Source: Anaerolineaceae bacterium
Lineage (GTDB): Bacteria > Chloroflexota > Anaerolineae > Anaerolineales > Anaerolineaceae
Length of the DNA stretch: 12,586 nucleotides
Direction of reading: 5' to 3'
Assembly (NCBI GenBank): GCA_003542325.1
Contig: DPKV01000161.1
Span: 1-12,586 of the forward strand
Part shown: piece by piece, positions 6,719 through 12,586 of the stretch
Numbering within the stretch: position 1 is the stretch's first letter
How the letters are laid out: each line of letters starts with the position of its first letter
Program-made: the position numbers and the translations under genes
The notes under the pieces: model-generated
The model's database searches: none
Told to the model about the DNA's origin: nothing
Seen by the model: the letters and a program-made list of their open reading frames with translations, nothing else

Positions 6719-8844
6719 GGTGCTGGTTCCCAATGGTATTCAAGTCCGGTAAGCATCTGTTCTGCAAGAGGCTGTGAGAAATATCGTTCAATCGCCCGCT
6801 GTACACCCCTTGCGCCGCCGCCCTCCAGCTTTTCCAGGAGGTAGTCGACCAGGGCCTCCCGGGTAAATTCCACCTGAATGTCTTGTTCCTTCAACCGGGC
6901 CAGGGTTTCATCCAGACGCAGGTCAATAATCGCCCGCAGGTCAGCCTGTGACAGGCTGCGGAACAGGATCAGTTCATCAAAACGTCCCAGGAACTCGGGC
7001 GGGAAATGTTTTCTCAACAGGTCCGTTGCTTTCTTTTCCTCCTGGTTGCCGGCGAAACCAAACCCCTTTGTGACCAGATCTTCCTGGGTCAGCACGTTTG
7101 TGGTGACAATAATAATACAACCCCGGGTGGAGAGCAGTTCTCCTTTCCCTGTCCGGGCACGGCCGTTATCCAGAATGCCCAGCAGGAAATCGCGAATATC
7201 GGGATCGGCTTTTTCAACCTCATCAAACAGGATCACGCCGCTCCCGGTCTCGTGCAGGAACGCCGCCAGGAGTCCCGGGTTCTCATGCCCCACCAGCCCG
7301 GGTGCAGACCCAATCAACCTTGAAGCGGTGGCGCTCTGGGTGTATTCCGCCAGGTCGATATGTAACAACCGGTCTTCGCTTCCATAGAATTCACGGGCCA
7401 GGATCCGTCCCAGTTCAGTCTTGCCAACGCCGGTCGGACCGGCGAAGAGAAAGGTACCCAGGTTCCGTTCCTCGCCGTGATTCGTGAACTGCTGCCGGTA
7501 AATGATCACCCGCATGACCTGCTTGACGGCTTCTGATTGGCCAATCAATTGCCGGTTAATTCGGCTTTCCAACCCCGCCAGGGCTTCCTGCCCGACGGTA
7601 TCCAGTTCAGAGATCGGCTGCCCTGTTTGTTCCGCCAGGATCTTCATCAACATGGCGCGCGTCACCATTGCAGCGCCTGTCATACGGGCTTTCGCCGCCG
7701 CCAGGTCGAGCAGATTGATGGCCTTATCGGGCTGGCTGCGCTGCGGCAGGTAACGTTCCGTCAGGCTGATCGCCGCTGCAGGCACATCTTCCGAAATGTC
7801 AATCCCGGTCTGGCTGTGAATGCTCTCCGCCATGAACGCCACCAGATTATGTAACAACTCACCGGAAGGCGCTTCCAGTGGCAGCACCTCAAAGCGGCGT
7901 CCCAGCGCGCTGTCCTGGGCGATATAGCGATGGTAATCCTCGGTCGTCGTGGCACCAATCATCCGAATTTCCCCCCGGGCCAGGAAAGGTTTGAGGATAT
8001 TGGAAGCGTCCATCGCGGACTCACTGGTTCGTCCTGCGCCCCAAAGAAGGTGCATCTCATCCACAAACAGGATCACATGGGGATTGGCCTTCAATTCTAC
8101 CAGCAGAGCGTCCAGCCGTTCTTCAAACTGGCCGCGGTACATTGTTCCGGCCAGCATTTTAGAAAGCGAAACCTCATAGATGGTCGCGTTAACAAAAGTT
8201 TCCGGCACATTGCCGGTTGAGATGGCCCGGGCAAAGAGCTCCACCAGCGCTGTCTTTCCCGCACCGGCCTGACCGGTGATCACGGCATTCCCTTTTTGGG
8301 TTTTCATCAGGATCAGAATCAATTGTTCCAGTTCGTTTTGCCGGGGATAAAGCGCGTCAAATGCGCCGGATTTGGCCAGTTTCGTTAAATTTCGCCCATA
8401 TTGCGCAAGGGTGGACATATTCCGATCCGTCTCATCGATGACTGTGGCAAGGATAGCCGGGACAGGTTGGATCGCCGACAGGATTTCCCTCAAACGCTGC
8501 AGATCAAGGCCATCATGCACAAGGTCCAGGGTCAGCGGGTTGTACGGCATTTCAGACAAGACCCAAAGCAGCGACGCTGCAACGGGTCGTCCCGCCAGGC
8601 CGTTCTTCACAGCCCGGGAAAAAATGGGTACCTCCTGGTTCAAGCCCTCATTTTTCTCCCAGGAGAGGATCTTGTTCAGCGTTCCCAAATTCAACCCGCA
8701 AGGTTCAAGCAATGCCCTCAGTTCATCCCGCCAGTCAGGATGTTCCGCCCAGGTTAGCAGCGCAGAGCGCAATGTGATCCTTCGATCGGGAAAATGGTGA
8801 TTGACTTCTTTGAAGAGAGCGTTCAGGGTCAACATGGCCGTCAA
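6715..8844 (-). CDS. ClpA/ClpB-like double AAA+ ATPase (Hsp100 family)
   Basis: A 709-residue class I Clp/Hsp100 relative; such proteins form hexamers that use ATP to thread or remodel proteins. Residues about 1-125 look like a divergent double-repeat Clp N-domain. First ATPase domain: Walker A GQAGAGKT (191-198), pore loop around Tyr236 (MYRGQFEER), Walker B with DE 262-263, sensor GATTTE (297-302), arginines 316-317. Second domain: Walker A GPTGVGKT (469-476), Walker B ILFDEVEKA (538-546), Arg621, sensor-2 GAR (677-679). No ClpB-type coiled middle domain lies between them, so the layout is ClpA-like. The second pore loop reads GLVG (516-519) instead of GYVG. FGF (595-597) sits where ClpA/ClpC carry their ClpP-docking IGL/VGF tripeptide. 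The start is TTG at 8844 (AAGGA close upstream, TTGA overlap with the upstream stop); ATG at 8835 is an alternative. No clpP is nearby. Confidence 0.93.
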   Translation of the reverse strand: MTAMLTLNALFKEVNHHFPDRRITLRSALLTWAEHPDWRDELRALLEPCGLNLGTLNKILSWEKNEGLNQEVPIFSRAVKNGLAGRPVAASLLWVLSEMPYNPLTLDLVHDGLDLQRLREILSAIQPVPAILATVIDETDRNMSTLAQYGRNLTKLAKSGAFDALYPRQNELEQLILILMKTQKGNAVITGQAGAGKTALVELFARAISTGNVPETFVNATIYEVSLSKMLAGTMYRGQFEERLDALLVELKANPHVILFVDEMHLLWGAGRTSESAMDASNILKPFLARGEIRMIGATTTEDYHRYIAQDSALGRRFEVLPLEAPSGELLHNLVAFMAESIHSQTGIDISEDVPAAAISLTERYLPQRSQPDKAINLLDLAAAKARMTGAAMVTRAMLMKILAEQTGQPISELDTVGQEALAGLESRINRQLIGQSEAVKQVMRVIIYRQQFTNHGEERNLGTFLFAGPTGVGKTELGRILAREFYGSEDRLLHIDLAEYTQSATASRLIGSAPGLVGHENPGLLAAFLHETGSGVILFDEVEKADPDIRDFLLGILDNGRARTGKGELLSTRGCIIIVTTNVLTQEDLVTKGFGFAGNQEEKKATDLLRKHFPPEFLGRFDELILFRSLSQADLRAIIDLRLDETLARLKEQDIQVEFTREALVDYLLEKLEGGGARGVQRAIERYFSQPLAEQMLTGLEYHWEPAP

Positions 8845-10460
8845 CTTTTCCTTATGGAAGCAATTTCATCCAAGAGTTTGTCACGTTCAGCTTTCAGTTC
8901 CTCAATCTTTTTAGTCATCTTTTCAATGAATGAGGCCTGTTTTTCCTCATTTCCAAGTAACGCTCGTTTTGTTTTCGTCTCATCATCCGTCAACATGGCG
9001 GCAAGCTGCCCCTTTGCCGCGTTGATCCGGTTTTCCAACAGCCTGATCTCCGCCTGCAGCCAGGCGATTTGCTCCTGGACAGTCTCTCCCTGGATCTGGT
9101 ATTGCAGATCCACCCGGATGTTGTTCATTTTCAGGATCGTCTCAACACGTCTGCGGACCTGTCGAAGCCCTTCCAGCGAACGCATATCATGGTAGGCGTA
9201 ATTCGGCGGGTATCCTAATTCACTGTTATCAATCCTGAGAGATTCCAACAGGATCTCTTCCAGCTCCTTTTTCTGGTCCTCGTTAAGCCTGGCGTATTCG
9301 GGATTGTGCATCAGGTGATCGGGGTAGATCATATTCCAGATCGCCCGGATCTCCTGCTTGCATTGTGCCCTTTCTTTGTCCAGCGCATCCTGCTCCATCG
9401 GCACTCCAAAAGCCTCCCAAATCTGATTGAGATAATCCTCCCTGGAGCGAGCTTCTTTCAGCCGCAGGTCAGCCAGATCCTGTTCCAATTTTTCCTGAGT
9501 CTCACGGACTTTTTCATCCAGAACTTCTTCGGTGATGCCCGGATTGAGACGGAGATGAGAAAGGCGAATCTCCAACAGAATGGTCTCAGTTTTTAACTCA
9601 GTCTGTTCAATAATGAGTGGGCCAAACCGGCGGAGGTAAGCTCGATCAACCTCCGCATTCCTGAGCCGGGTATCCTCAATTTCAATGTAGATCGAATCCA
9701 GGGCATCCAACGACGTCTGCCAGGTGAAGCGACTGCGCCAGAGGGTATCCTGATCTTCAGGCGTTCCAGTTTGACTCTGTTCGATCAGTTCCTTTTGATA
9801 TTCGCTAAAATTGGCGACCTTTTTGCTGTGGTTTTCATAACAAAGCAGGTTTTCCATAAACAGGTTTTTGATCAGCGTTGAGAAGTTTTCCTGGTTATAA
9901 CCTGCTGATTTCGCCAGATGCCAGCGATTTTCAAACAAGTAGTAAAGGTCGTCCTTATTCAACTGGCGCTGGTAAGCCCCAAGGGATTCCTGCAAATAGT
10001 TCTGCCAGGTTTCATCGTTGTAACTGGAAATGATATTGAGCAGCGATTCACCAGTACCGGGAGAGAACCTTTCGTCTCCTTTGACCAAGAATTCCTCAAA
10101 ATCCGCTTTCAGGACCCAATGCAATAAAGTATAGAAATCCAGGCTAAAGAATATCCCAATGCGAAGTATATCTTCCTGCGGCGGAAAAATGTGCCCATTG
10201 CTGTCTTCAAACCAGCGTCGGGTGGTATTGGCTTTTTGAGAGGAAACCGGCGCACCATCGAATCCACATTCCGCCAGCAAACGGATGCATTTTTCGTGAT
10301 CGTACCCAAAGCTGCTTTGTGTAATCGCCTGACAGCGTCCTTCCGGCGCCCAGATCTCCCGCTGACGTTTGGGGTACCGGCTTTCCTCCTCGGACTTAAA
10401 ACTCTCGTTATATTCCTTGAGTCGGTATTTGAGGTCTTCGACAAAAGCGGTATATCTCAT
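8841..10460 (-). CDS. Coiled-coil protein with HTH-like N-terminus and degenerate J-domain-like segment
   Basis: A 539-residue soluble protein and first gene of the operon. I do not recognise it as a named family. Residues about 46-118 look like an XRE-type helix-turn-helix region (an IFPPQEDILRIGIFFSLD stretch where such domains have 'PP..e.l..IA..L..'). Residues about 270-345 and 455-537 are rich in Glu/Lys/Leu heptads and probably coiled coils. Between them, about 343-408, a segment with IWEAFGVP, then EIRAIWNMIYPDHL, then a charged helix (LNEDQKKELEEILLES) follows the layout of a J-domain, with YPD (379-381) in place of HPD. Coiled-coil proteins with a J-domain of this type occur in bacteria. 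The J-like and HTH-like readings are inferences. ATG at 10460 has AGAGGAA upstream with about 8 bases spacing; its stop overlaps the TTG of the Clp-like gene. It may recruit or regulate the ATPase. Confidence 0.85.
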   Translation of the reverse strand: MRYTAFVEDLKYRLKEYNESFKSEEESRYPKRQREIWAPEGRCQAITQSSFGYDHEKCIRLLAECGFDGAPVSSQKANTTRRWFEDSNGHIFPPQEDILRIGIFFSLDFYTLLHWVLKADFEEFLVKGDERFSPGTGESLLNIISSYNDETWQNYLQESLGAYQRQLNKDDLYYLFENRWHLAKSAGYNQENFSTLIKNLFMENLLCYENHSKKVANFSEYQKELIEQSQTGTPEDQDTLWRSRFTWQTSLDALDSIYIEIEDTRLRNAEVDRAYLRRFGPLIIEQTELKTETILLEIRLSHLRLNPGITEEVLDEKVRETQEKLEQDLADLRLKEARSREDYLNQIWEAFGVPMEQDALDKERAQCKQEIRAIWNMIYPDHLMHNPEYARLNEDQKKELEEILLESLRIDNSELGYPPNYAYHDMRSLEGLRQVRRRVETILKMNNIRVDLQYQIQGETVQEQIAWLQAEIRLLENRINAAKGQLAAMLTDDETKTKRALLGNEEKQASFIEKMTKKIEELKAERDKLLDEIASIRKS

Positions 10461-10529
10461 CCTGGATTCCTCTGCTGTGGTCTGTTGGCTTTGATGCGTT
10501 AATCATACAAGGCTTTTATTGAAATGGAC

Positions 10530-10562
10530 ATGGAAAAAAGGAGAGATTCCAGGGTTTTTCAT
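10530..10562. other. Imperfect dyad between the divergent genes
   Basis: ATGGAAAAA (10530-10538) and GTTTTTCAT (10554-10562) form inverted arms, with a smaller GGA/TCC pair inside the loop. It lies 70-100 bases upstream of the minus-strand operon start. It could be a regulatory dyad or a small hairpin in a leader. It is close to what AT-rich intergenic DNA gives by chance. Confidence 0.25.
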
Positions 10563-10581
10563 GGGAAATGAATACCCGGCC

Positions 10582-10599
10582 ATGGAAATGCAAATCCAT
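10582..10599. promoter_or_regulatory. Candidate operator dyad between the operon and the kinase gene
   Basis: ATGGA-AA-TGCA-AA-TCCAT is an 18-base near-palindrome centred on TGCA; only the two AA blocks break the symmetry. It sits in the 235-base divergent intergenic region, 26 bases upstream of the kinase -35 box and about 120 bases upstream of the operon's first ATG. Because the first operon protein has an HTH-like region, autoregulation through this site is conceivable, but this is speculative. Confidence 0.35.
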
Positions 10600-10624
10600 T
10601 ATCAATAAATCACGAATTCCCTCA

Positions 10625-10653
10625 TTGTAATCAACGCCAATTTAACGTACTAT
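10625..10653 (+). promoter_or_regulatory. Sigma-70-type promoter of the kinase gene
   Basis: TTGTAA (10625-10630) and TACTAT (10648-10653) are separated by exactly 17 bases, and transcription would start near 10660. The leader would be about 36 bases and contains GGAGG (10687-10691) four bases before the ATG at 10696. Confidence 0.55.
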
Positions 10654-10695
10654 CGCTTAGGTTTACCAGCGCAAGATGGAACATCCGGAGGCACT

Positions 10696-11547
10696 ATGAA
10701 ACAACCCCCAAAGTGGCGGGAAACGATCGACCCATTCTCGATTAAGTTCAACCGGTTCACTTTATCCGAAGTGCTGGGCTATCCGCATGCAGCCAACGAT
10801 GTCTTTTATGTCAGGGGTATTCTTGAAGACAAACCCGTGACCGCATTCCTAAAAGTGGAAAGGCATGTCGATGCCAATCTGGAGAATGAAATTCAAATCC
10901 TCCGGCAAATCCCGTTCCCGTTTGTTCCTGAAATCCTGGATTCCAGCCTGAAGCCGCCAAAATTTATCCTCACCAAGGAATTGCCGGGGGAAAGGTTATC
11001 CGTCATCGTCGGGGAAAATAAGCGGCATGAATCTTATGGATATCTGTCTGATTTTGGAAAAACGCTGGCGGCTTTTCATCGCCTGGTGATGACCTGTGAT
11101 AACGTGAGAGATCGCCGGGTCTTCCATCCAAAGCCTAAAGCGTTCTTTGAGACACATGACCTCCTGAATGTCCACCATTATTTGGAATCGCATCAACCTG
11201 CACAAATCAACACCTGCTTCGTGCATGGCGACTTTCATTATGCCAATCTCCTCTGGCAGGATGGCAAGATCAGCGCGGTCCTGGATTATGAACTTTCGGG
11301 GATCGGTAACCGGGAATTCGATATTGCCTGGGCGTGCTTCCTCAGGCCCGGCCAGAAATTCCTGAACACCCGGGGAGAAGTGGAATTGTTTCTGGAAGGC
11401 TACCAGTCAGGAAGCGGTTATTCCAGAGAATCATTCAATTACTATTTCACGTTGATTGCAAGCTGGTTTTACACGGTGGGGAATGACGAACCGGGTTATC
11501 AGGACCAGGTCAGGTCCCTGACGATGGAATTTATCGAAAAAAGCTGA
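10696..11547 (+). CDS. Phosphotransferase of the aminoglycoside phosphotransferase/choline kinase fold
   Basis: A 283-residue cytosolic small-molecule kinase, about the usual length for the APH family. The ATP-binding Lys is probably Lys53 (AFLKVE), with Glu65 as its likely partner. The catalytic loop is VHGDFHYANLL (176-186), with Asp179 as the probable catalytic base and Asn184 as a metal ligand. The metal-binding Asp197 lies in VLDYE, followed by the family-typical REFDIAW (206-212). ATP:acceptor phosphotransfer is expected from the fold. The acceptor cannot be told: relatives act on aminoglycosides, macrolides, homoserine, choline, methylthioribose or sugars. The ATG has a strong GGAGG four bases upstream and a good promoter. 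It is transcribed away from the Clp/WD40 operon and ends 14 bases short of a convergent tRNA. Nothing ties it to antibiotic resistance. Confidence 0.88.
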   Translation: MKQPPKWRETIDPFSIKFNRFTLSEVLGYPHAANDVFYVRGILEDKPVTAFLKVERHVDANLENEIQILRQIPFPFVPEILDSSLKPPKFILTKELPGERLSVIVGENKRHESYGYLSDFGKTLAAFHRLVMTCDNVRDRRVFHPKPKAFFETHDLLNVHHYLESHQPAQINTCFVHGDFHYANLLWQDGKISAVLDYELSGIGNREFDIAWACFLRPGQKFLNTRGEVELFLEGYQSGSGYSRESFNYYFTLIASWFYTVGNDEPGYQDQVRSLTMEFIEKS

Positions 11548-11561
11548 TTTAAATAAAGCAG

Positions 11562-11649
11562 CGGAGAGGGTGGGATTCGAACCCACGGTAGCTACAGGAG
11601 CTACAACGGTTTTCGAGACCGTCCCAATCGTCCACTCTGGCACCTCTCC
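11562..11649 (-). tRNA. tRNA-Ser (anticodon CGA)
   Basis: An 88-base type II tRNA. The acceptor stem GGAGAGG/CCTCTCC is perfect, with discriminator G at 11562. The anticodon stem ACGGT/ACCGT closes the loop CTCGAAA, giving anticodon CGA for UCG codons. A long variable arm (GTAGCT..., pairing with AGCTAC) and a GTGGG-TTCGAAT-CCCAC T-arm are present. CCA is not encoded. Confidence 0.96.
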
Positions 11650-11664
11650 AACTTGCAGGCATCC

Positions 11665-11691
11665 ATTATACTCGAAATTAAATGACCACAA
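11665..11691 (-). promoter_or_regulatory. Promoter of tRNA-Ser
   Basis: On the minus strand a perfect TATAAT (11670-11665) lies 15 bases before the mature 5' end of the tRNA. A TTGTGG -35-like box (11691-11686) is 15 bases upstream of it; the spacing is short, but the -10 box is consensus and well placed. The DNA around it is AT-rich. Confidence 0.6.
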
Positions 11692-11766
11692 CCCAACCGT
11701 TTACAAATCTTTACTTCTTATACAATACGATAAAGAAATTAAACGGAGTTCACGTGATTTACTTAC

Positions 11767-11977
11767 CTAACCATCCGGAAAATCGGTAAATATCCAATAC
11801 ACCTTGCCCTCAGAAGAAAAATAGGCTGCAAAATGAATTTTTTCATCTTTGGATAACGCACAAAGTAATAAATATCGACTTATTTTTTCTACAGGTTCCT
11901 CCCAGTTTATAAAAACAGATCACCCTTATTCCTTCTACGCTTACTTCCACACCTTGTGGTAAAATCTTATTATCCAC
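11767..11977 (-). pseudogene. Possible frameshifted small gene, unknown function
   Basis: A minus-strand stretch of protein-like sequence is split between two frames. The downstream half (11919-11770, stop TAG 11769-11767) reads INWEEPVEKISRYLLL... to ...VYWIFTDFPDG. The upstream half, in another frame (from about 11977), reads DNKILPQGVEVSVEGIRVICF. The frames meet at a run of five T (11915-11911 on this strand). Dropping one T joins them into one open frame of about 69 residues from a GTG at 11977, or about 79 from an ATG at 12007 that would overlap the SIS gene start. Neither half has a convincing start of its own, and no clear Shine-Dalgarno is seen. It could be a decayed gene, a sequencing indel or chance. 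The 5' limit is uncertain. The rest of the 11650-11996 gap holds only the tRNA promoter and the SIS gene upstream region. Confidence 0.35.
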
Positions 11978-11979
11978 AA
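11954..11979 (+). promoter_or_regulatory. Candidate control region of the SIS-domain gene
   Basis: An extended -10-like TGGTAAAAT (-10 at 11960-11965) lies 31 bases before the SIS gene ATG. It is flanked by a perfect six-base inverted repeat TTGTGG (11954-11959) / CCACAA (11974-11979) that could be an operator. The right arm also contains TTATCCACA (11970-11978), an exact match to the DnaA-box consensus, most likely by chance or a regulatory site. No convincing -35 box or strong ribosome-binding site is seen. Confidence 0.3.
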
Positions 11980-11996
11980 AATAAGAAATTACCCTT

Positions 11997-12586
11997 ATGG
12001 ACTTCATCGACCAACTGCAAACCGTCATCTCAGCCATCCAGACCCGCGAAACCTCAAACATTCTCACCGCGGCAATCGTCTGCGCCAACAGCATCGAAGC
12101 CGGCCGGGCCGTCCTGATGTTCGGCGCAGGGCACAGCGCCCTGCCCCCGCAGGAAGCCTTCCCCCGCATCGGTTCCATCGTCGGCTTCGTCCAGATCACC
12201 GAACCGGAACTGGGCTTCAACGGCTTCGTGACCGGCAAGGGCGGGCAGCGCCAAATGTCCTTCCTCGAACAGACCTCCGGTTTCGCTCAAGTGATCCTGT
12301 CCAATTACCACCTCACTCCGCAAGACACCCTGATCGTCTTCTCCAACTCCGGCATCAATGCTCTCCCGGTCGAACTCTGTAAACTTGCATCCAAACAGGG
12401 GCTCACCACCATCAGCATCGGCTCGACCGCCCACTCAAAGGCCAATAAGCCGAATAATCCCCTCGGAAAACGCCTGATGGAAGTTGCCGACCTCCACATC
12501 GACACCCACGTCCCGGAAGGTGACGCCCTCGTAACGCTGCCGGGCGAGGTCAAGGCCGGCGGCGGGTCGACCATCGCCTCCATGGT
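11997..12586 (+). CDS. SIS-domain phosphosugar-binding/isomerase-type protein, 3' end outside window
   Basis: 196 codons are present and the frame is still open at the window edge; the family is about 240-250 residues. SIS domains bind phosphosugars. The layout matches the UPF0309/COG4821 'sugar isomerase domain' group: an N-terminal helix pair, FGAGHS (42-47) closing the first strand, SFLEQTSG (88-95), the SIS hallmark VFSNSGINALPVE (114-126), and VPEGDALV (172-179). The sugar substrate is unknown. The ATG at 11997 is preferred because MDFIDQL aligns with the family start, although the preceding Shine-Dalgarno is weak. Codons are richer in C at third positions than in the Clp/WD40 operon. 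The gene is probably unrelated in function to the operon. Confidence 0.85.
   Translation, partial: MDFIDQLQTVISAIQTRETSNILTAAIVCANSIEAGRAVLMFGAGHSALPPQEAFPRIGSIVGFVQITEPELGFNGFVTGKGGQRQMSFLEQTSGFAQVILSNYHLTPQDTLIVFSNSGINALPVELCKLASKQGLTTISIGSTAHSKANKPNNPLGKRLMEVADLHIDTHVPEGDALVTLPGEVKAGGGSTIASM

Noticed and set aside
4418..6733. Longer start (TTG 6733) for the upstream WD40 gene
   Set aside because: The ATG at 6718 forms an ATGA overlap with the upstream stop, like the next junction, and TTG would extend the overlap to 19 bases without a better ribosome-binding site.
6878..7387. Plus-strand open frame of 169 codons inside the Clp-like gene
   Set aside because: It is the antisense shadow of the well-supported second ATPase domain; it is Ser/Arg-rich and has no recognisable motif.
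6715..8844. Clp-like ATPase as a type VI secretion ClpV
   Set aside because: No sheath, Hcp, VgrG, baseplate or membrane-complex genes are nearby, and the WD40/coiled-coil neighbours do not fit a type VI cluster.
10696..11547. Kinase as an aminoglycoside resistance gene
   Set aside because: Only the general fold motifs are present; there is no close match to a known resistance enzyme that I can recognise and no mobile element nearby.
11431..11691. Minus-strand open frame across the kinase 3' end and tRNA
   Set aside because: It reads through the tRNA-Ser gene, whose structure is unambiguous.
11970..11978. TTATCCACA as part of a replication origin
   Set aside because: A single DnaA-box match with no cluster of boxes and no dnaA/dnaN or partition genes; chance or local regulation is more likely.
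12054..12583. Minus-strand open frames opposite the SIS-domain gene
   Set aside because: The plus-strand frame carries clear SIS family motifs; the opposite frames are shadows of GC-rich codons.
1..12586. CRISPR arrays, insertion sequences, integrases, rRNA, riboswitches
   Set aside because: No regularly spaced repeats, transposase or integrase motifs, rRNA sequence or recognisable riboswitch core were found on either strand.

Overview
The window looks like a chromosomal segment of a free-living bacterium of moderate GC content. It has Shine-Dalgarno starts, a type II lipobox lipoprotein and a tRNA-Ser without an encoded CCA. My best guess is a member of the Chloroflexota (Anaerolineae-like). 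This rests on the style of the WD40, Clp-like and J-like proteins and on the ACCACGAAGGACACGAAG-type intergenic repeat; it is an inference, not shown by a marker gene.

Layout. Positions 1-239 are intergenic and hold two imperfect inverted repeats. On the minus strand, a lipoprotein gene (1899-1390) is followed after one base by a four-helix membrane protein gene (1388-240). This pair probably has its own promoter near 2020 and encodes an envelope pair of unknown role. A weak terminator at 2060-2035 separates it from the central block.

The central block is one tightly coupled minus-strand operon of four genes, 10460 down to 2088. In order of transcription they are: a coiled-coil protein with a helix-turn-helix-like N-terminus and a degenerate J-domain-like segment; a two-ATPase-domain Clp/Hsp100 protein; and two paralogous double seven-bladed WD40 propeller proteins. 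All three junctions can be 4-base stop/start overlaps (TTGA, ATGA, ATGA), which argues that the four products work together. The two WD40 proteins are divergent in their blades but share a conserved N-terminal tail and a conserved C-terminal domain. No named system is recognised. A reasonable hypothesis is a Clp-type remodelling machine served by two propeller-type substrate or partner adaptors and a coiled-coil/J-like co-factor, possibly a stress or conflict-response module.

Divergently on the plus strand is a kinase of the aminoglycoside-phosphotransferase/choline-kinase fold (10696-11547) with a good sigma-70-type promoter. It is followed by a convergent tRNA-Ser(CGA) (11649-11562) with its own TATAAT promoter. 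The next ~350 bases are AT-rich and contain what looks like a frameshifted small gene on the minus strand. The window ends inside a plus-strand SIS-domain phosphosugar-binding protein (11997 onward), cut by the window edge. No CRISPR, transposase, integrase or rRNA is visible.
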